The notes below the pieces were generated by a model. The model made no database searches. It worked only from the letters and a program-made list of their open reading frames with translations, and was not told the origin of the DNA. Of a stretch of DNA of 29,252 nucleotides, positions 6,705 to 14,990 are shown one piece after another; within the stretch, counting starts at the first letter, position 1; every line of letters starts with the position of its first letter. Made by a program: the position numbers and the translations under genes. Source of the DNA: Syntrophomonadaceae bacterium (lineage in GTDB: Bacteria; Bacillota; Dethiobacteria; DTU022); the NCBI GenBank assembly GCA_003553895.1, contig PWFM01000061.1:1-29252 (forward strand), read 5' to 3'.

Positions 6705-8213
6705 TTATTTATTCTTAAAGTTATCGATCCACTCTGAAAGCTCCCTGGCCGCCAGGTCTCTTCCACCCAAACCAAAAGCAATAACTCCGGTCAAGGCCAC
6801 AGCACCCAGAAGCACACCAAAGGCAATAATTATGATTTCATCGGCTACTCCGAGCTGCTGCAGGGCGATAGAACCGGCCAGGATTAAAATGGAAACCCGG
6901 GCCAGTTTGGCCAGAAAGTCGGCATGCGGCCCACCGCTGGTTTTTACCACTTCCCTGGCCAGCCCCCCGAGATAAAGGCCGATACCGAAGATAACCACGG
7001 ATACAACAACCCTGCCAAGCAGGATCGTAAGCTGGGCAATCAGGTCGGCCAGGACGATGAACCCAAGCAATCCAGCTGCCTCTATAGAGGCAAAGAGCAT
7101 AATCGCCACCAGGACAACATATCCGGCTATTTCAGAAGGAGTCCTGATCCCTTCAGCTTCCGGCCTGGCAATACCAAGGCGGGTTAGGAATTGATCAAAT
7201 CCTGCTGCAGATAACAGCCTGGTAATCAGGGCTGCCACCACTCTGCCTACCAGCAGAGCTACAGCCAGGACCAGTGCAGCCGCAAATATTGCGGGCAGGG
7301 ACTGCAGGATCATCTCCAGCATGTTGCTGGCCGGCCTGGTTATAGCTTCCAGGGCCAGAGCATTGAGGGCCCCGATAATGGCAAATATGATCACAACTAC
7401 ATAAACTACCAGCCCCAGGATCTGCGAAGGTTTCCTGGCACCGAAATAGGAAGAAATATCATCCCTTTCAGTAAGACGATCCAGACCTATAGCCGATAAC
7501 AGATTAACAGTGATTCTTTGCAGAATGCGGGCTCCAAACCAACCCAGGAGAATGATCAAGCCTGCCCCAAGGATATTGGGAAGGTAGGACAGGATAACCT
7601 CGAACATTCCCTGGACCGGCACAAGCAACCCTTCTAAGGTCAGGGTGCTCAGGATTGCCGGGACAAAAAGCAGGAATGTGACCCAGTAAACGACGGTGCT
7701 CAAAGACTGGGCCAGTGAAGTTTTCCTTTCTTCTTCGACTTCCTCACCACTCAAATCAGTCATCCGCTGATCAATTTTTGTCGCTTCCAGGATTCGCTGA
7801 ACCAGGATCCTTAACACGGTCGCAACCAGCCATGCAATCAGCAGAAGCAAAGCCGCGCCGAATATGCGGGGGGCATATTCAAATATCCGGGTCAAGAATG
7901 CAGTTAATGGCTCCGCAATAAAGGTAAGATCAAGATATTGGAAAAATGCAACCAGGACAAAAAACATGACCAGGTAAAAGACTATCCGACCGCTCCATTT
8001 ATTTACTTCGCTGCCGGTGGCTTCTTCATCTCCCTTGATCCACCTGGCCAGCTTTGCGCCAGCCTGGGTTTTGCGAAATGCGCCCCTGACAACCGAAGCC
8101 AGGATCAGGGCAACAAGCCAACCTACAATCAGGATCGCTATTGCGCCAATAAAATGAGGGAATTGGACAGTAAACCACTCTGCCAGGTATTCAACAAAAC
8201 CATTTCCAGTCAT
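6705..8213 (-). CDS. Multi-pass membrane protein with conserved TM-helix repeats (MscS-related)
   Basis: 502 residues, almost entirely hydrophobic. At least four, probably five, internal repeats follow the 'conserved TM helix' pattern of mechanosensitive-channel-like proteins: a short amphipathic start (FPHFIGA, APRIFGA, LPNILGA, LPAIFAA), a membrane helix with a GWLV/AWLV-type motif, then a basic amphipathic stretch. They begin near residues 18, 115, 210, 306 and 392. The C-terminus has the typical AFGLGGRDLAARELSEWI segment. The cytoplasmic beta domain that follows in true MscS channels is absent. ATG at 8213 has AAAGGAGG upstream. A role in membrane tension or osmotic response is an inference from the family. 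It is transcribed alone and divergent from carbamate kinase. Confidence 0.8.
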   Translation of the reverse strand: MTGNGFVEYLAEWFTVQFPHFIGAIAILIVGWLVALILASVVRGAFRKTQAGAKLARWIKGDEEATGSEVNKWSGRIVFYLVMFFVLVAFFQYLDLTFIAEPLTAFLTRIFEYAPRIFGAALLLLIAWLVATVLRILVQRILEATKIDQRMTDLSGEEVEEERKTSLAQSLSTVVYWVTFLLFVPAILSTLTLEGLLVPVQGMFEVILSYLPNILGAGLIILLGWFGARILQRITVNLLSAIGLDRLTERDDISSYFGARKPSQILGLVVYVVVIIFAIIGALNALALEAITRPASNMLEMILQSLPAIFAAALVLAVALLVGRVVAALITRLLSAAGFDQFLTRLGIARPEAEGIRTPSEIAGYVVLVAIMLFASIEAAGLLGFIVLADLIAQLTILLGRVVVSVVIFGIGLYLGGLAREVVKTSGGPHADFLAKLARVSILILAGSIALQQLGVADEIIIIAFGVLLGAVALTGVIAFGLGGRDLAARELSEWIDNFKNK

Positions 8214-8456
8214 GATTCTTTCTCCTCCTTTCTAATTATATCGAGCCTATGCTTTTATATCCTCCTCTTTTCTAAGTATAACATAGGACTTCATTAGTCC
8301 GCAACAGGTCCATCTTTGTTTATTGTTCTACACTCTTGCTTTTACACAAACCTTAAACTTTAAAACCCGGCCCGCATTGATTTTCCAAATAAAATGAAAG
8401 TAGCTGCAAATTATGTTAAAATTGAAGCAACCAAGTAATCCATGGAGGTTTGAACC

Positions 8457-9401
8457 ATGAGACCAACAAGGATTGTTGTAGCCCTGGGAGGCAACGCCCT
8501 CCTGCAGAGAGGGGCTCCCGCTACGGCTGAAAACCAGCTGGAACGGATTTACCAGACAGTGGAATACATTGCCGAAATGAGCTGCCGGGATAATGAGCTG
8601 GCGATTGTCCATGGCAACGGGCCCCAGGTTGGCAATATTGTTTTAGCCAGTGAAACTGCTGCGGATGTCGTGCCGGCCATGCCCTTTGACGTCTGTGGAG
8701 CCATGAGCCAGGGGTATATCGGTTACCATATCCAGCAGGCTTTGCGATACGCCCTGGACAAGAAGTGCCGATATGTGCCTGTAGTTAGCATTATCACCCA
8801 GGTGGTTGTCGATAAAAAAGACCCCGCCTTTAACAACCCGACCAAACCAATCGGCCCCTATTATTCAGAAGAAGAAGCAGAAATAATAGGCAGGGAAAAG
8901 GGTTATACCATGGCCGATGACGCCGGACGAGGCTGGAGAAGGGTTGTAGCCTCTCCTATGCCCCAAAGGATCGTTGAGTTTTCTTGCTTAAAAGAACTCT
9001 GGGATACGACCATAGTTATTACTGCCGGCGGTGGAGGCATTCCGGTAACCGAGGCTGAGGACGGTTCTTTGCACGGCATTGCCGCCGTTATAGACAAGGA
9101 CCTGGCTGCAGCCAGGCTGGCCAACGATATCGAGGCCGATGTCTTGATGATCCTTACAGAGGTAGACCGGGTGGCCCTCAACTTTAACACACCCGAACAG
9201 CAGGATCTGGATCACTTGACCGTGGCGGAGGCAGAAAAATTCATGGCAGAGGGACATTTTGCTCCCGGCAGCATGCTTCCCAAGATCCAGGCGGCAACCA
9301 TGTATGTCAAGGAAAACCCCGGCAAAAAGGCAATTATCACCTCACTGTTTAAATCGATCGAGGCCCTGGATGGAAAAACCGGGACCCTCATAACCGACTA
9401 A
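8457..9401 (+). CDS. arcC: Carbamate kinase
   Basis: A 314-residue amino-acid-kinase-fold enzyme. It catalyses reversible carbamoyl phosphate + ADP = ATP + NH3 + CO2, the ATP-yielding last step of arginine, citrulline or allantoin/purine fermentation. Motifs include the N-terminal phosphate loop VALGGNALLQRG (8-19), HGNGPQVGN (52-60), the internal VVASPMPQRIVE substrate-binding segment, ITAGGGGIPV and the C-terminal GSMLPKIQAA. Length is normal for ArcC. TGGAGG lies just upstream of the ATG. No arginine deiminase or ornithine carbamoyltransferase is present in the window, so the carbamoyl phosphate source must be encoded elsewhere. It stands alone between a divergent membrane-protein gene and the convergent CODH operon. 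Confidence 0.95.
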   Translation: MRPTRIVVALGGNALLQRGAPATAENQLERIYQTVEYIAEMSCRDNELAIVHGNGPQVGNIVLASETAADVVPAMPFDVCGAMSQGYIGYHIQQALRYALDKKCRYVPVVSIITQVVVDKKDPAFNNPTKPIGPYYSEEEAEIIGREKGYTMADDAGRGWRRVVASPMPQRIVEFSCLKELWDTTIVITAGGGGIPVTEAEDGSLHGIAAVIDKDLAAARLANDIEADVLMILTEVDRVALNFNTPEQQDLDHLTVAEAEKFMAEGHFAPGSMLPKIQAATMYVKENPGKKAIITSLFKSIEALDGKTGTLITD

Positions 9402-9720
9402 CTGGCTGCATAAGCGGACCGGCTGCGCATACCCCTGCCTTCAGCTGATGGTTCCCTCCTTCAGGCCCACAGCTGATTTTCCCAACCAGGTTAACGCCCA
9501 TGCCGGACGCAACATGTTTAAAGGGACAGCACATTCAGACTGTCCCTTCTATCGTTCAATTGTAACTACCAGGGCTTGGCCCGCTAAGCTTAATGGGAAG
9601 ATTCGAACCTCCCCATGGCTTTGCCTGTTATTCACAAGGGGCAACAGGCTGCGTAGCCACCTTCAATTTCCAGGAGCTGTCGTTAAACGGTTTTTAAAGC
9701 TGCCGCCGGGTTCCTTTGTT
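9402..9720. other. Convergent intergenic region rich in hairpins (arcC / cooS)
   Basis: No gene is supported. Read from the cooS side (minus strand), several stem-loops follow one another: GCCTGTT/AACAGGC (about 9621-9647), ATGGGGAG/CTTCCCAT (about 9593-9616), GGGC/GCCC (about 9571-9581) and the terminator-like stem at 9521-9548. They probably form the 3' untranslated region and terminator of the CODH operon. Confidence 0.45.
9521..9548. terminator. Bidirectional terminator-like hairpin between arcC and cooS
   Basis: A perfect 9-bp stem AAGGGACAG (9521-9529) / CTGTCCCTT (9540-9548) encloses a 10-base loop. It lies between the two convergent genes. The U-tracts are short on both sides, so termination strength is uncertain. 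Confidence 0.5.
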
Positions 9721-11637
9721 TTAGAGCTTCAAACCCAGACCGCCGCGGCGCTGGTTTATTGCAGCCACCAGTTTATCCGCCGCAGCTTCAGGATCCAGTT
9801 CGACCATAAAATATCCGCCGGTCAGGTCGTTGATCTTGGACGTAAGCACTTCTGTAACCTGGGGGCTGCCTAAAACAGGGAGCATGACCCCGACATGGGT
9901 AGGCAGTCCGGCCGCAACAGCATAAGTACCGATGGAAACAGCCTTTTCAGAAACCGCTTCGGCTGCCGAGGCCACGACGGGCAGCTTGTCCGTATCCACA
10001 CCCAGTTTATCGGCCACGGCTACAGCCACGGCTACAGCCCGGGAATTGTCAACGCAGGAGCCCATATGCAGAACAGGCGGCAGGGGCCCGCCTAAGTCGT
10101 TGGCTTCACCTACGGCACTGAGGACTGCTTTCAGGCCGTCTCCGCACAACTGGGGAACATTGGCCGGGTCCATGAACCCATGCCGGGCCAGCGCGCCGGC
10201 TCCACATCCGGTTGTAATAACCAGGACATTCTCTTGCAGCATCCTGCGGGCAATGGTGGTAAAACCGCTGTCCTGGGGGACTTTAACATTGTTACAACCG
10301 GCCAGGAGGCAGACGCCGCGGATATTGCCTTCGGCAATGTTATCGACCAGCGGCTTCAGCGGGTCATCTGCATTTACTTTGGCCAGGGCCCCGACAATTG
10401 CTTCGGTCGAGAAACCGGCTACTACTTTGCTTTTATGCTCCGGTATGTCGACAGGGCGGCCCTGGCGCTGTTTAAAACCTTCTATGGCCATCCGCACTGC
10501 TTCTCGGGCATTTTCTACTGCGGTTTCTTCACTGAAAGGCAGATGTTCGGCCCCCGGGATCCTGGCCAGTTCCATGGTAGTGATCAGCTTTGTGCCCATG
10601 CATTCCGCCACCCCAGCCATGGAAGGCATAATGCACTGGTAATCGACCACCATGGCATCAACCGCACCGGTAACGAGGGCCATCTCCTGGCTGACAGAAT
10701 GGGTGCAGGACGGAATACCATGCCGCATCAGCACCTCGTTGCCGGTACAGCAGATTCCGGACAGCTTAATCCCGGATGCTCCCGCCTGGCGGGCTTCTTC
10801 TTCCATTTCCCGGGCCACACCTACAATAACATTGGACAGGACCGGATTATGGCCATGCAGGACCAGGTTTACCGCCTCCGGTTCAAGCACGCCCAGGTTG
10901 GCCTCGCTCACCACCGGCATAGGCGTTCCGAACAAAATATCTGACAGGTCGGTGCCCATGTAGCATCCGGCCAGGTCGGCTACCCCGCAGCGCAGGCCGC
11001 TTAGCAGTAAATTTACCGGATCGGCATCAACGCCGTAGAGGGTGCGATGCATGATCTCAGATATTTCATGATCGATGCCCCTGGGCACGGCTCCCAAATC
11101 GGAAAGCACTTTCACGCGCCCTTCGGTAACTGTTGTAGCCGCCCAGAGCACCGGCGTATCTTTTTCATGAAAATCAGCCAGGGCCGCCTCTGCTACTTCT
11201 AAGGCCAAAGCCCGGTCATCTTTTCCTTCTAACTCGATCCCGAGCCGGGCCGCCACACTGCGCAGTTTTTCACTATCTTTAATGCTGTAGTCGCCGGCTT
11301 CGCCCCTGGCCATCTTTTTCATAGTATGGGCCAGGTGCTTGGCGTGGCCTGAATGAGCCGCCGTCCCGGCGGCAATCGCCCGGTCAATACCGCGGGCTAC
11401 CATGGTATCGGCAGTTGCCCCGCAGATGCCGCGCTGCGGCTCGCCTCCGAAAGGATCAATGCGGCACGGCCCCTGCAGGCAGTGCCGGCAGCACAGGCCC
11501 AGGTCGCCAAAACCGCACTGCGGCGACTGCTGCTCGTAACGATCCCAGACTGTTTCGATCTTTTCAGAGCCCGCCTTTTTAATCATCTCCTGTACGGCAG
11601 GGTCGGTGCTTTTGCGGGAAAGATACTCTTTATCCAT
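9721..11637 (-). CDS. cooS: Anaerobic carbon monoxide dehydrogenase catalytic subunit
   Basis: 638-residue Ni-Fe CODH, which interconverts CO + H2O and CO2 + 2 H+ + 2 e-. The N-terminus carries the B/D-cluster cysteines (CGFGDLGLCCRHCLQGPCR, then GICGA). C-cluster ligands of the CooS family are all visible: HGHNP (His261), GICCTG (Cys296/297), YQCIMPS (Cys335), AGCNN (Cys448), TTGCGAG (Cys478) and MGSCVDNSR (Cys528), close to the positions in characterised CooS enzymes. The His-rich proton channel segment HSGHAKHLAH is present. I chose ATG at 11637, 13 bases from AAGGAGG; the in-frame TTG at 11649 is only one base from that Shine-Dalgarno. It is the last gene of the five-gene operon. No acetyl-CoA synthase genes are nearby, so it is a redox rather than a carbonyl-branch CODH. 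No cooC maturation gene is in the window. Confidence 0.97.
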   Translation of the reverse strand: MDKEYLSRKSTDPAVQEMIKKAGSEKIETVWDRYEQQSPQCGFGDLGLCCRHCLQGPCRIDPFGGEPQRGICGATADTMVARGIDRAIAAGTAAHSGHAKHLAHTMKKMARGEAGDYSIKDSEKLRSVAARLGIELEGKDDRALALEVAEAALADFHEKDTPVLWAATTVTEGRVKVLSDLGAVPRGIDHEISEIMHRTLYGVDADPVNLLLSGLRCGVADLAGCYMGTDLSDILFGTPMPVVSEANLGVLEPEAVNLVLHGHNPVLSNVIVGVAREMEEEARQAGASGIKLSGICCTGNEVLMRHGIPSCTHSVSQEMALVTGAVDAMVVDYQCIMPSMAGVAECMGTKLITTMELARIPGAEHLPFSEETAVENAREAVRMAIEGFKQRQGRPVDIPEHKSKVVAGFSTEAIVGALAKVNADDPLKPLVDNIAEGNIRGVCLLAGCNNVKVPQDSGFTTIARRMLQENVLVITTGCGAGALARHGFMDPANVPQLCGDGLKAVLSAVGEANDLGGPLPPVLHMGSCVDNSRAVAVAVAVADKLGVDTDKLPVVASAAEAVSEKAVSIGTYAVAAGLPTHVGVMLPVLGSPQVTEVLTSKINDLTGGYFMVELDPEAAADKLVAAINQRRGGLGLKL

Positions 11638-11676
11638 GATCAGAACCAAACCTCCTTGTTCTCATTTGGTATCATG

Positions 11677-12567
11677 CTATTTATAGCCCTGCCTTGCTTT
11701 AATCCAGGACCGGTCCTGTTTTTCCCGGGGCAGGCGGGCTATGCTTTCTGTAACCCGGCGCCTCCGGCAGCGGGGGCAGAGCATTTCCTCATCAGCATTT
11801 ATTTCCGGGTCCGAGCCGGTGCCCTCAGGTTCGCGCTCGCCCGTCTTGAAAGAAGGCCTCATCGATCCAGGGGGCAACCCTGTTTCCTGTATTTTCTCTT
11901 CCAGGCTGGCCGAATTTTCTATAGTCGTAACCGGGGCCTCACAGCTGTCACAGAAGTACAGGGGCAAATCACTTTTCCAGGGGGCAATAAAGCGGCGCCC
12001 CTCTTCTTCGGTAACCTTTACCGCCCCGGTGGGGCAAACGTAGGCGCAGGCAGTGCAGCCAATGCAATCATCGGGCTGCTGTTTGAAGGGGGGAAGGACC
12101 TGGCGATCCACACCGCGAAAGGTAAAACTAATTGCTTCTTTGCCGATCGCCTCCCGGCATACCCTGACACAACGGCCGCACAGGATGCATTCTTTCTCGT
12201 AATCACCCAGGACAGGCAGGGCAGTGCTGTCAACCCACCAGCTGTAAGCAAGATCCTGCAGGCATTTTACCCCCGGACAGCGGGCCAGTAAGAGACTCAA
12301 ATTCATTTTCCGGGCCTGCAAAACGGCGGGTGATTCCGTGTATACTACCAACCCGTCTTTTTCTACCGGGTGAGTACAGGAAGAAACCACTTCCCCTTTT
12401 TCGCCTCCACCCAGCTCCACCAGGCACAGGCGGCAGGAACCGATCGGTTCCAGGGCTTCATGATAGCACAGGGTGGGTATTTCAAAACCATTTCTACGGG
12501 CCGCCTCCAAAACGGTGGTCCCCTTCGGGACTTCAAAATCCAATCCGTCTATTGTAATCCTTACCAT
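11677..12567 (-). CDS. HydA/HoxU/NuoG-type iron-sulfur subunit without hydrogenase domain
   Basis: 296-residue electron-transfer protein. The N-terminal [2Fe-2S] plant-type ferredoxin domain has Cys34, Cys45, Cys48 and Cys64. The following segment, which normally binds a His-Cys3 [4Fe-4S] cluster, keeps only two cysteines (ARCPGVKCLQDLA), so that cluster is probably lost. Two classic [4Fe-4S] motifs follow: CILCGRCVRVC (127-137) and CIGCTACAYVC (168-178). The C-terminal 100 residues add two CxxC pairs (206/209 and 264/267) suggestive of a zinc- or iron-binding site, split by a polar low-complexity linker. The H-cluster domain of HydA is absent. It lies 12 bases after the NuoF-like gene and 39 bases before cooS, so it probably bridges the flavin subunit and the CODH. 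Confidence 0.88.
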   Translation of the reverse strand: MVRITIDGLDFEVPKGTTVLEAARRNGFEIPTLCYHEALEPIGSCRLCLVELGGGEKGEVVSSCTHPVEKDGLVVYTESPAVLQARKMNLSLLLARCPGVKCLQDLAYSWWVDSTALPVLGDYEKECILCGRCVRVCREAIGKEAISFTFRGVDRQVLPPFKQQPDDCIGCTACAYVCPTGAVKVTEEEGRRFIAPWKSDLPLYFCDSCEAPVTTIENSASLEEKIQETGLPPGSMRPSFKTGEREPEGTGSDPEINADEEMLCPRCRRRRVTESIARLPREKQDRSWIKARQGYK

Positions 12568-12579
12568 GATCTGATCCCC

Positions 12580-14517
12580 CTACCCCACCAGGATAGCCGA
12601 AAAACGGCAGACATCCCGGCAGGCTCCACATTTGGTACACAGCTGATCATCCAGTTCGGGAACCTCATCTTCCACCCCGGTAAGCGCCCCGGCCAGGCAG
12701 GCTTCAAGGCAGCGCCCGCAGGCGGTGCAGGCTTCCGCATCGATGGTGTAGCTGATTAAGGGCCGGCAAACCCCGGCCGGACAGCGCCACTGCTCAAAAT
12801 GGCTCCTGTATTCATCCTCAAAATAGCGCAAAGTAGTCAATACCGGGTTGGGAGCCAGTTTGCCCAGTGCGCAGAGGCTGCTGCTCTGCATGGTTGCAGC
12901 CAGCTCAAAAAGCATATTGAGGCCCCCTTCCAGGGCAGTGCCGTGCACAAATTTATCGAGCAAGGCCAGCATTTGCCTGCCTCCCTCCCGGCAGGGAGTG
13001 CACTTGCCGCATGATTCATCCACGGTAAAAGATAAAAAATAGCGGGCTACATCAACCATGCAGGTGCTTTCATCCATAACAATCATGCCGCCTGAGCCCA
13101 TGATCGAACCGGCTTCGCTCAACCTTTCATAATCAAGAGGCAGATCGAGCATTTCCGCCGGCAGGCAACCGCCGGCCGGGCCGCCGGTTTGCACCGCTTT
13201 AAACTTGCGGCCGCCCGGGATTCCCCCACCGACATCAAAAATTAGTTCACGCAGGCTCATACCCATGGGCACCTCCACCAGGCCGGTATTGTTTACCCTG
13301 CCGGTCAGTGAAAAAATCATCGTCCCTTTGCTTGTATCCGTACCGGTGGATGCATGCCAGGCACCACCTTTCTTGATAATGTCAGGTACGGCAGCCAGGG
13401 TTTTGACATTATTAATCAGGGTCGGGAAACCCCACAGGCCGATGGAGGTTGGATAAGGAGGCCGGGGACGCGGATTGGGCTCGCCGGTAAGGCCCTCAAT
13501 GGAGCTGAGCAAAGCTGTTTCCTCACCGCAAACAAAAGCCCCGCCGCCCCTGCTGATCCGGACCCGGAATGATAAATCGCTGCCGAGGATATTATCTCCG
13601 AGCAAGCCCCATTCGTAAGCCTGCTCCAGGGCGGTAGCAACCTGCTTTAAGGCCAGGGGATACTCGGCGCGGACATAGATATATCCTTCGTAAGCGCCAA
13701 CAGCATAGGCGGCGATAATCATGCCCTCCAGAACCAGGTGCGGATTGCCTTCCAGGATACTGCGGTCCTGGAAACAGCCTGGATCGCCCTCATCAGCGTT
13801 GCAGACGACATACCTGATCTCACCTTCAACCCGGCGGCATAAATCCCATTTCGAGCCGGTCGGGTAACCGCCGCCCCCTCTTCCCCTGAGACCGGAAATC
13901 TCGATTTCTTTAATCACATCCTCCGGCGGCATAGAACCACCGAGGACCTGGGCCAGGCCGCCGTAACCACCAGCAGTCAGGTAATCTTCGATCCGGCCCG
14001 GGTCAATCCTGCCATTGTAACCCATCAGCATCCGGGATTGATGGGCATAAAAAGGAACATCGTTTTCAGAACGGAACTTTTCTCCCGTGACGGGGTCCTT
14101 GTAAAGCAGGTGCTCCACCACCCCGTCATTCAGCACAGAAGTTTCCAGGATCTCTTCTGCATCTTCAGGTTTAACCCGGCAGTAAAGGAGGCCCCCGGGG
14201 CCGGATTCTCCCCCGGCAGGGCGGGCATTGCTGTCATTTAAGCTCGTGCTATGTTCAGGCCTGCTGCCTGCCTCTTCCACCACAACCAGGGGACCCTGCT
14301 CGCAAAAACCGTGACAGCCGGTAATCCTGGTTCTAACCCTTACAGCAAGGCCTTTTTCTGTTATAAGCCTCTCGAATTCAGCAGCTACATCCCTGGCTCC
14401 GGAAGCGCTGCATCCGGTTCCGCAGCATACTGCCACAGCAGCTGTTTTCTCTTTATCAGCAGCTATAATTTCACGGCGTCTAGCTTCCAATTCTTTTAAA
14501 CTGTTAAGCCTGCTCAT
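12580..14517 (-). CDS. nuoF: NuoF/HydB-like NAD(H)- and FMN-binding flavoprotein subunit
   Basis: 645 residues in the HydB/HndC arrangement of bifurcating hydrogenases and NADP/NAD-linked formate dehydrogenases. An N-terminal thioredoxin-like [2Fe-2S] domain (CGTGC 32-36, CHGFC 68-72) comes first. The central FMN/NADH domain carries GRGGGGYPTGSKW (212-224) and NADEGDPG, followed by the [4Fe-4S] motif ESCGKCTPCREG (501-512). The C-terminal 2x[4Fe-4S] ferredoxin has CTACGRCLEAC (597-607) and CTKCGACRDVC (627-637). A Ser/Gly-rich linker of about 30 residues (81-110) separates the first two domains. Its start overlaps the end of the NuoE-like gene by 14 bases, suggesting translational coupling. 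It should exchange a hydride with NAD(P)H and feed one-electron carriers. The extra N- and C-terminal clusters are those associated with electron-bifurcating complexes. Confidence 0.93.
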   Translation of the reverse strand: MSRLNSLKELEARRREIIAADKEKTAAVAVCCGTGCSASGARDVAAEFERLITEKGLAVRVRTRITGCHGFCEQGPLVVVEEAGSRPEHSTSLNDSNARPAGGESGPGGLLYCRVKPEDAEEILETSVLNDGVVEHLLYKDPVTGEKFRSENDVPFYAHQSRMLMGYNGRIDPGRIEDYLTAGGYGGLAQVLGGSMPPEDVIKEIEISGLRGRGGGGYPTGSKWDLCRRVEGEIRYVVCNADEGDPGCFQDRSILEGNPHLVLEGMIIAAYAVGAYEGYIYVRAEYPLALKQVATALEQAYEWGLLGDNILGSDLSFRVRISRGGGAFVCGEETALLSSIEGLTGEPNPRPRPPYPTSIGLWGFPTLINNVKTLAAVPDIIKKGGAWHASTGTDTSKGTMIFSLTGRVNNTGLVEVPMGMSLRELIFDVGGGIPGGRKFKAVQTGGPAGGCLPAEMLDLPLDYERLSEAGSIMGSGGMIVMDESTCMVDVARYFLSFTVDESCGKCTPCREGGRQMLALLDKFVHGTALEGGLNMLFELAATMQSSSLCALGKLAPNPVLTTLRYFEDEYRSHFEQWRCPAGVCRPLISYTIDAEACTACGRCLEACLAGALTGVEDEVPELDDQLCTKCGACRDVCRFSAILVG

Positions 14518-14968
14518 AGTATTCCTCCAGTAAGCGTTCTGCTTTCAGGGGATCGAGCCGGCCGTAATAGCGGCCGTCAATAACTACCAGGGGGCCCAGG
14601 GCGCAGGCTCCCACACAATTGACCCGGTTAATGGTAAACTTTCTATCGCTGGTAGTTTCTCCGGAACCGATGCCGAGCCTTTCGCTGAGCCGATCAAAAA
14701 TTCTTTCCCCACCACGAACATGGCAGGCCGTTCCGAGACAGATATGAACCTCATGATCGCCGCGGGGTTCCAGGTTAAAGCTGCGGTAAAACGCAGCCAT
14801 GCTGTAGAGCCGGCTTAACGGTACCGCCAGTTTCTGAGCGATCATTTCCAGGGCTTCCCGGGACAAATAACGCTGAGTGCTGTTCACTTCATGCAGGATG
14901 GCAACCAGGTCAACCCTGCCTTCTGCATGGCTGTGTCTGTCAATAATCTGTTCCACTTGTTCTTTCAT
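14504..14968 (-). CDS. nuoE: NuoE/HydC-like thioredoxin-fold [2Fe-2S] subunit
   Basis: 154 residues, the usual size for NuoE/HydC. The [2Fe-2S] ligands are Cys77 and Cys82 (CLGTAC) with Cys118 and Cys122 (CVGAC), the canonical C-x4-C ... C-x3-C pattern. The N-terminal half is the helical domain seen in complex I 24-kDa subunits. It transfers electrons with the FMN subunit encoded by the next gene, which it overlaps by 14 bases. It lies 22 bases downstream of the cooF-like gene. The combination with a HydB-like partner and CooS suggests a diaphorase module of a soluble CODH complex. Confidence 0.94.
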   Translation of the reverse strand: MKEQVEQIIDRHSHAEGRVDLVAILHEVNSTQRYLSREALEMIAQKLAVPLSRLYSMAAFYRSFNLEPRGDHEVHICLGTACHVRGGERIFDRLSERLGIGSGETTSDRKFTINRVNCVGACALGPLVVIDGRYYGRLDPLKAERLLEEYYEQA

Positions 14969-14990
14969 GGCTTACCAGGCCGGCTGCGGG

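Noticed and set aside
9590..9616. tRNA-like T-arm sequence on the minus strand (GGTTCGAATC)
   Set aside because: The matching acceptor strand and a correct D-arm and anticodon arm could not be found upstream, so no tRNA gene is called.
9932..10642. Long plus-strand open frames opposite cooS
   Set aside because: They lie antisense to a fully supported catalytic gene, have Ser/Ala/Pro-rich composition typical of shadow frames, and lack ribosome binding sites.
11353..12291. 312-codon plus-strand frame opposite the cooS / HydA-like junction
   Set aside because: It is antisense to two well-supported genes and shows no domain; an artefact of high GC codon usage.
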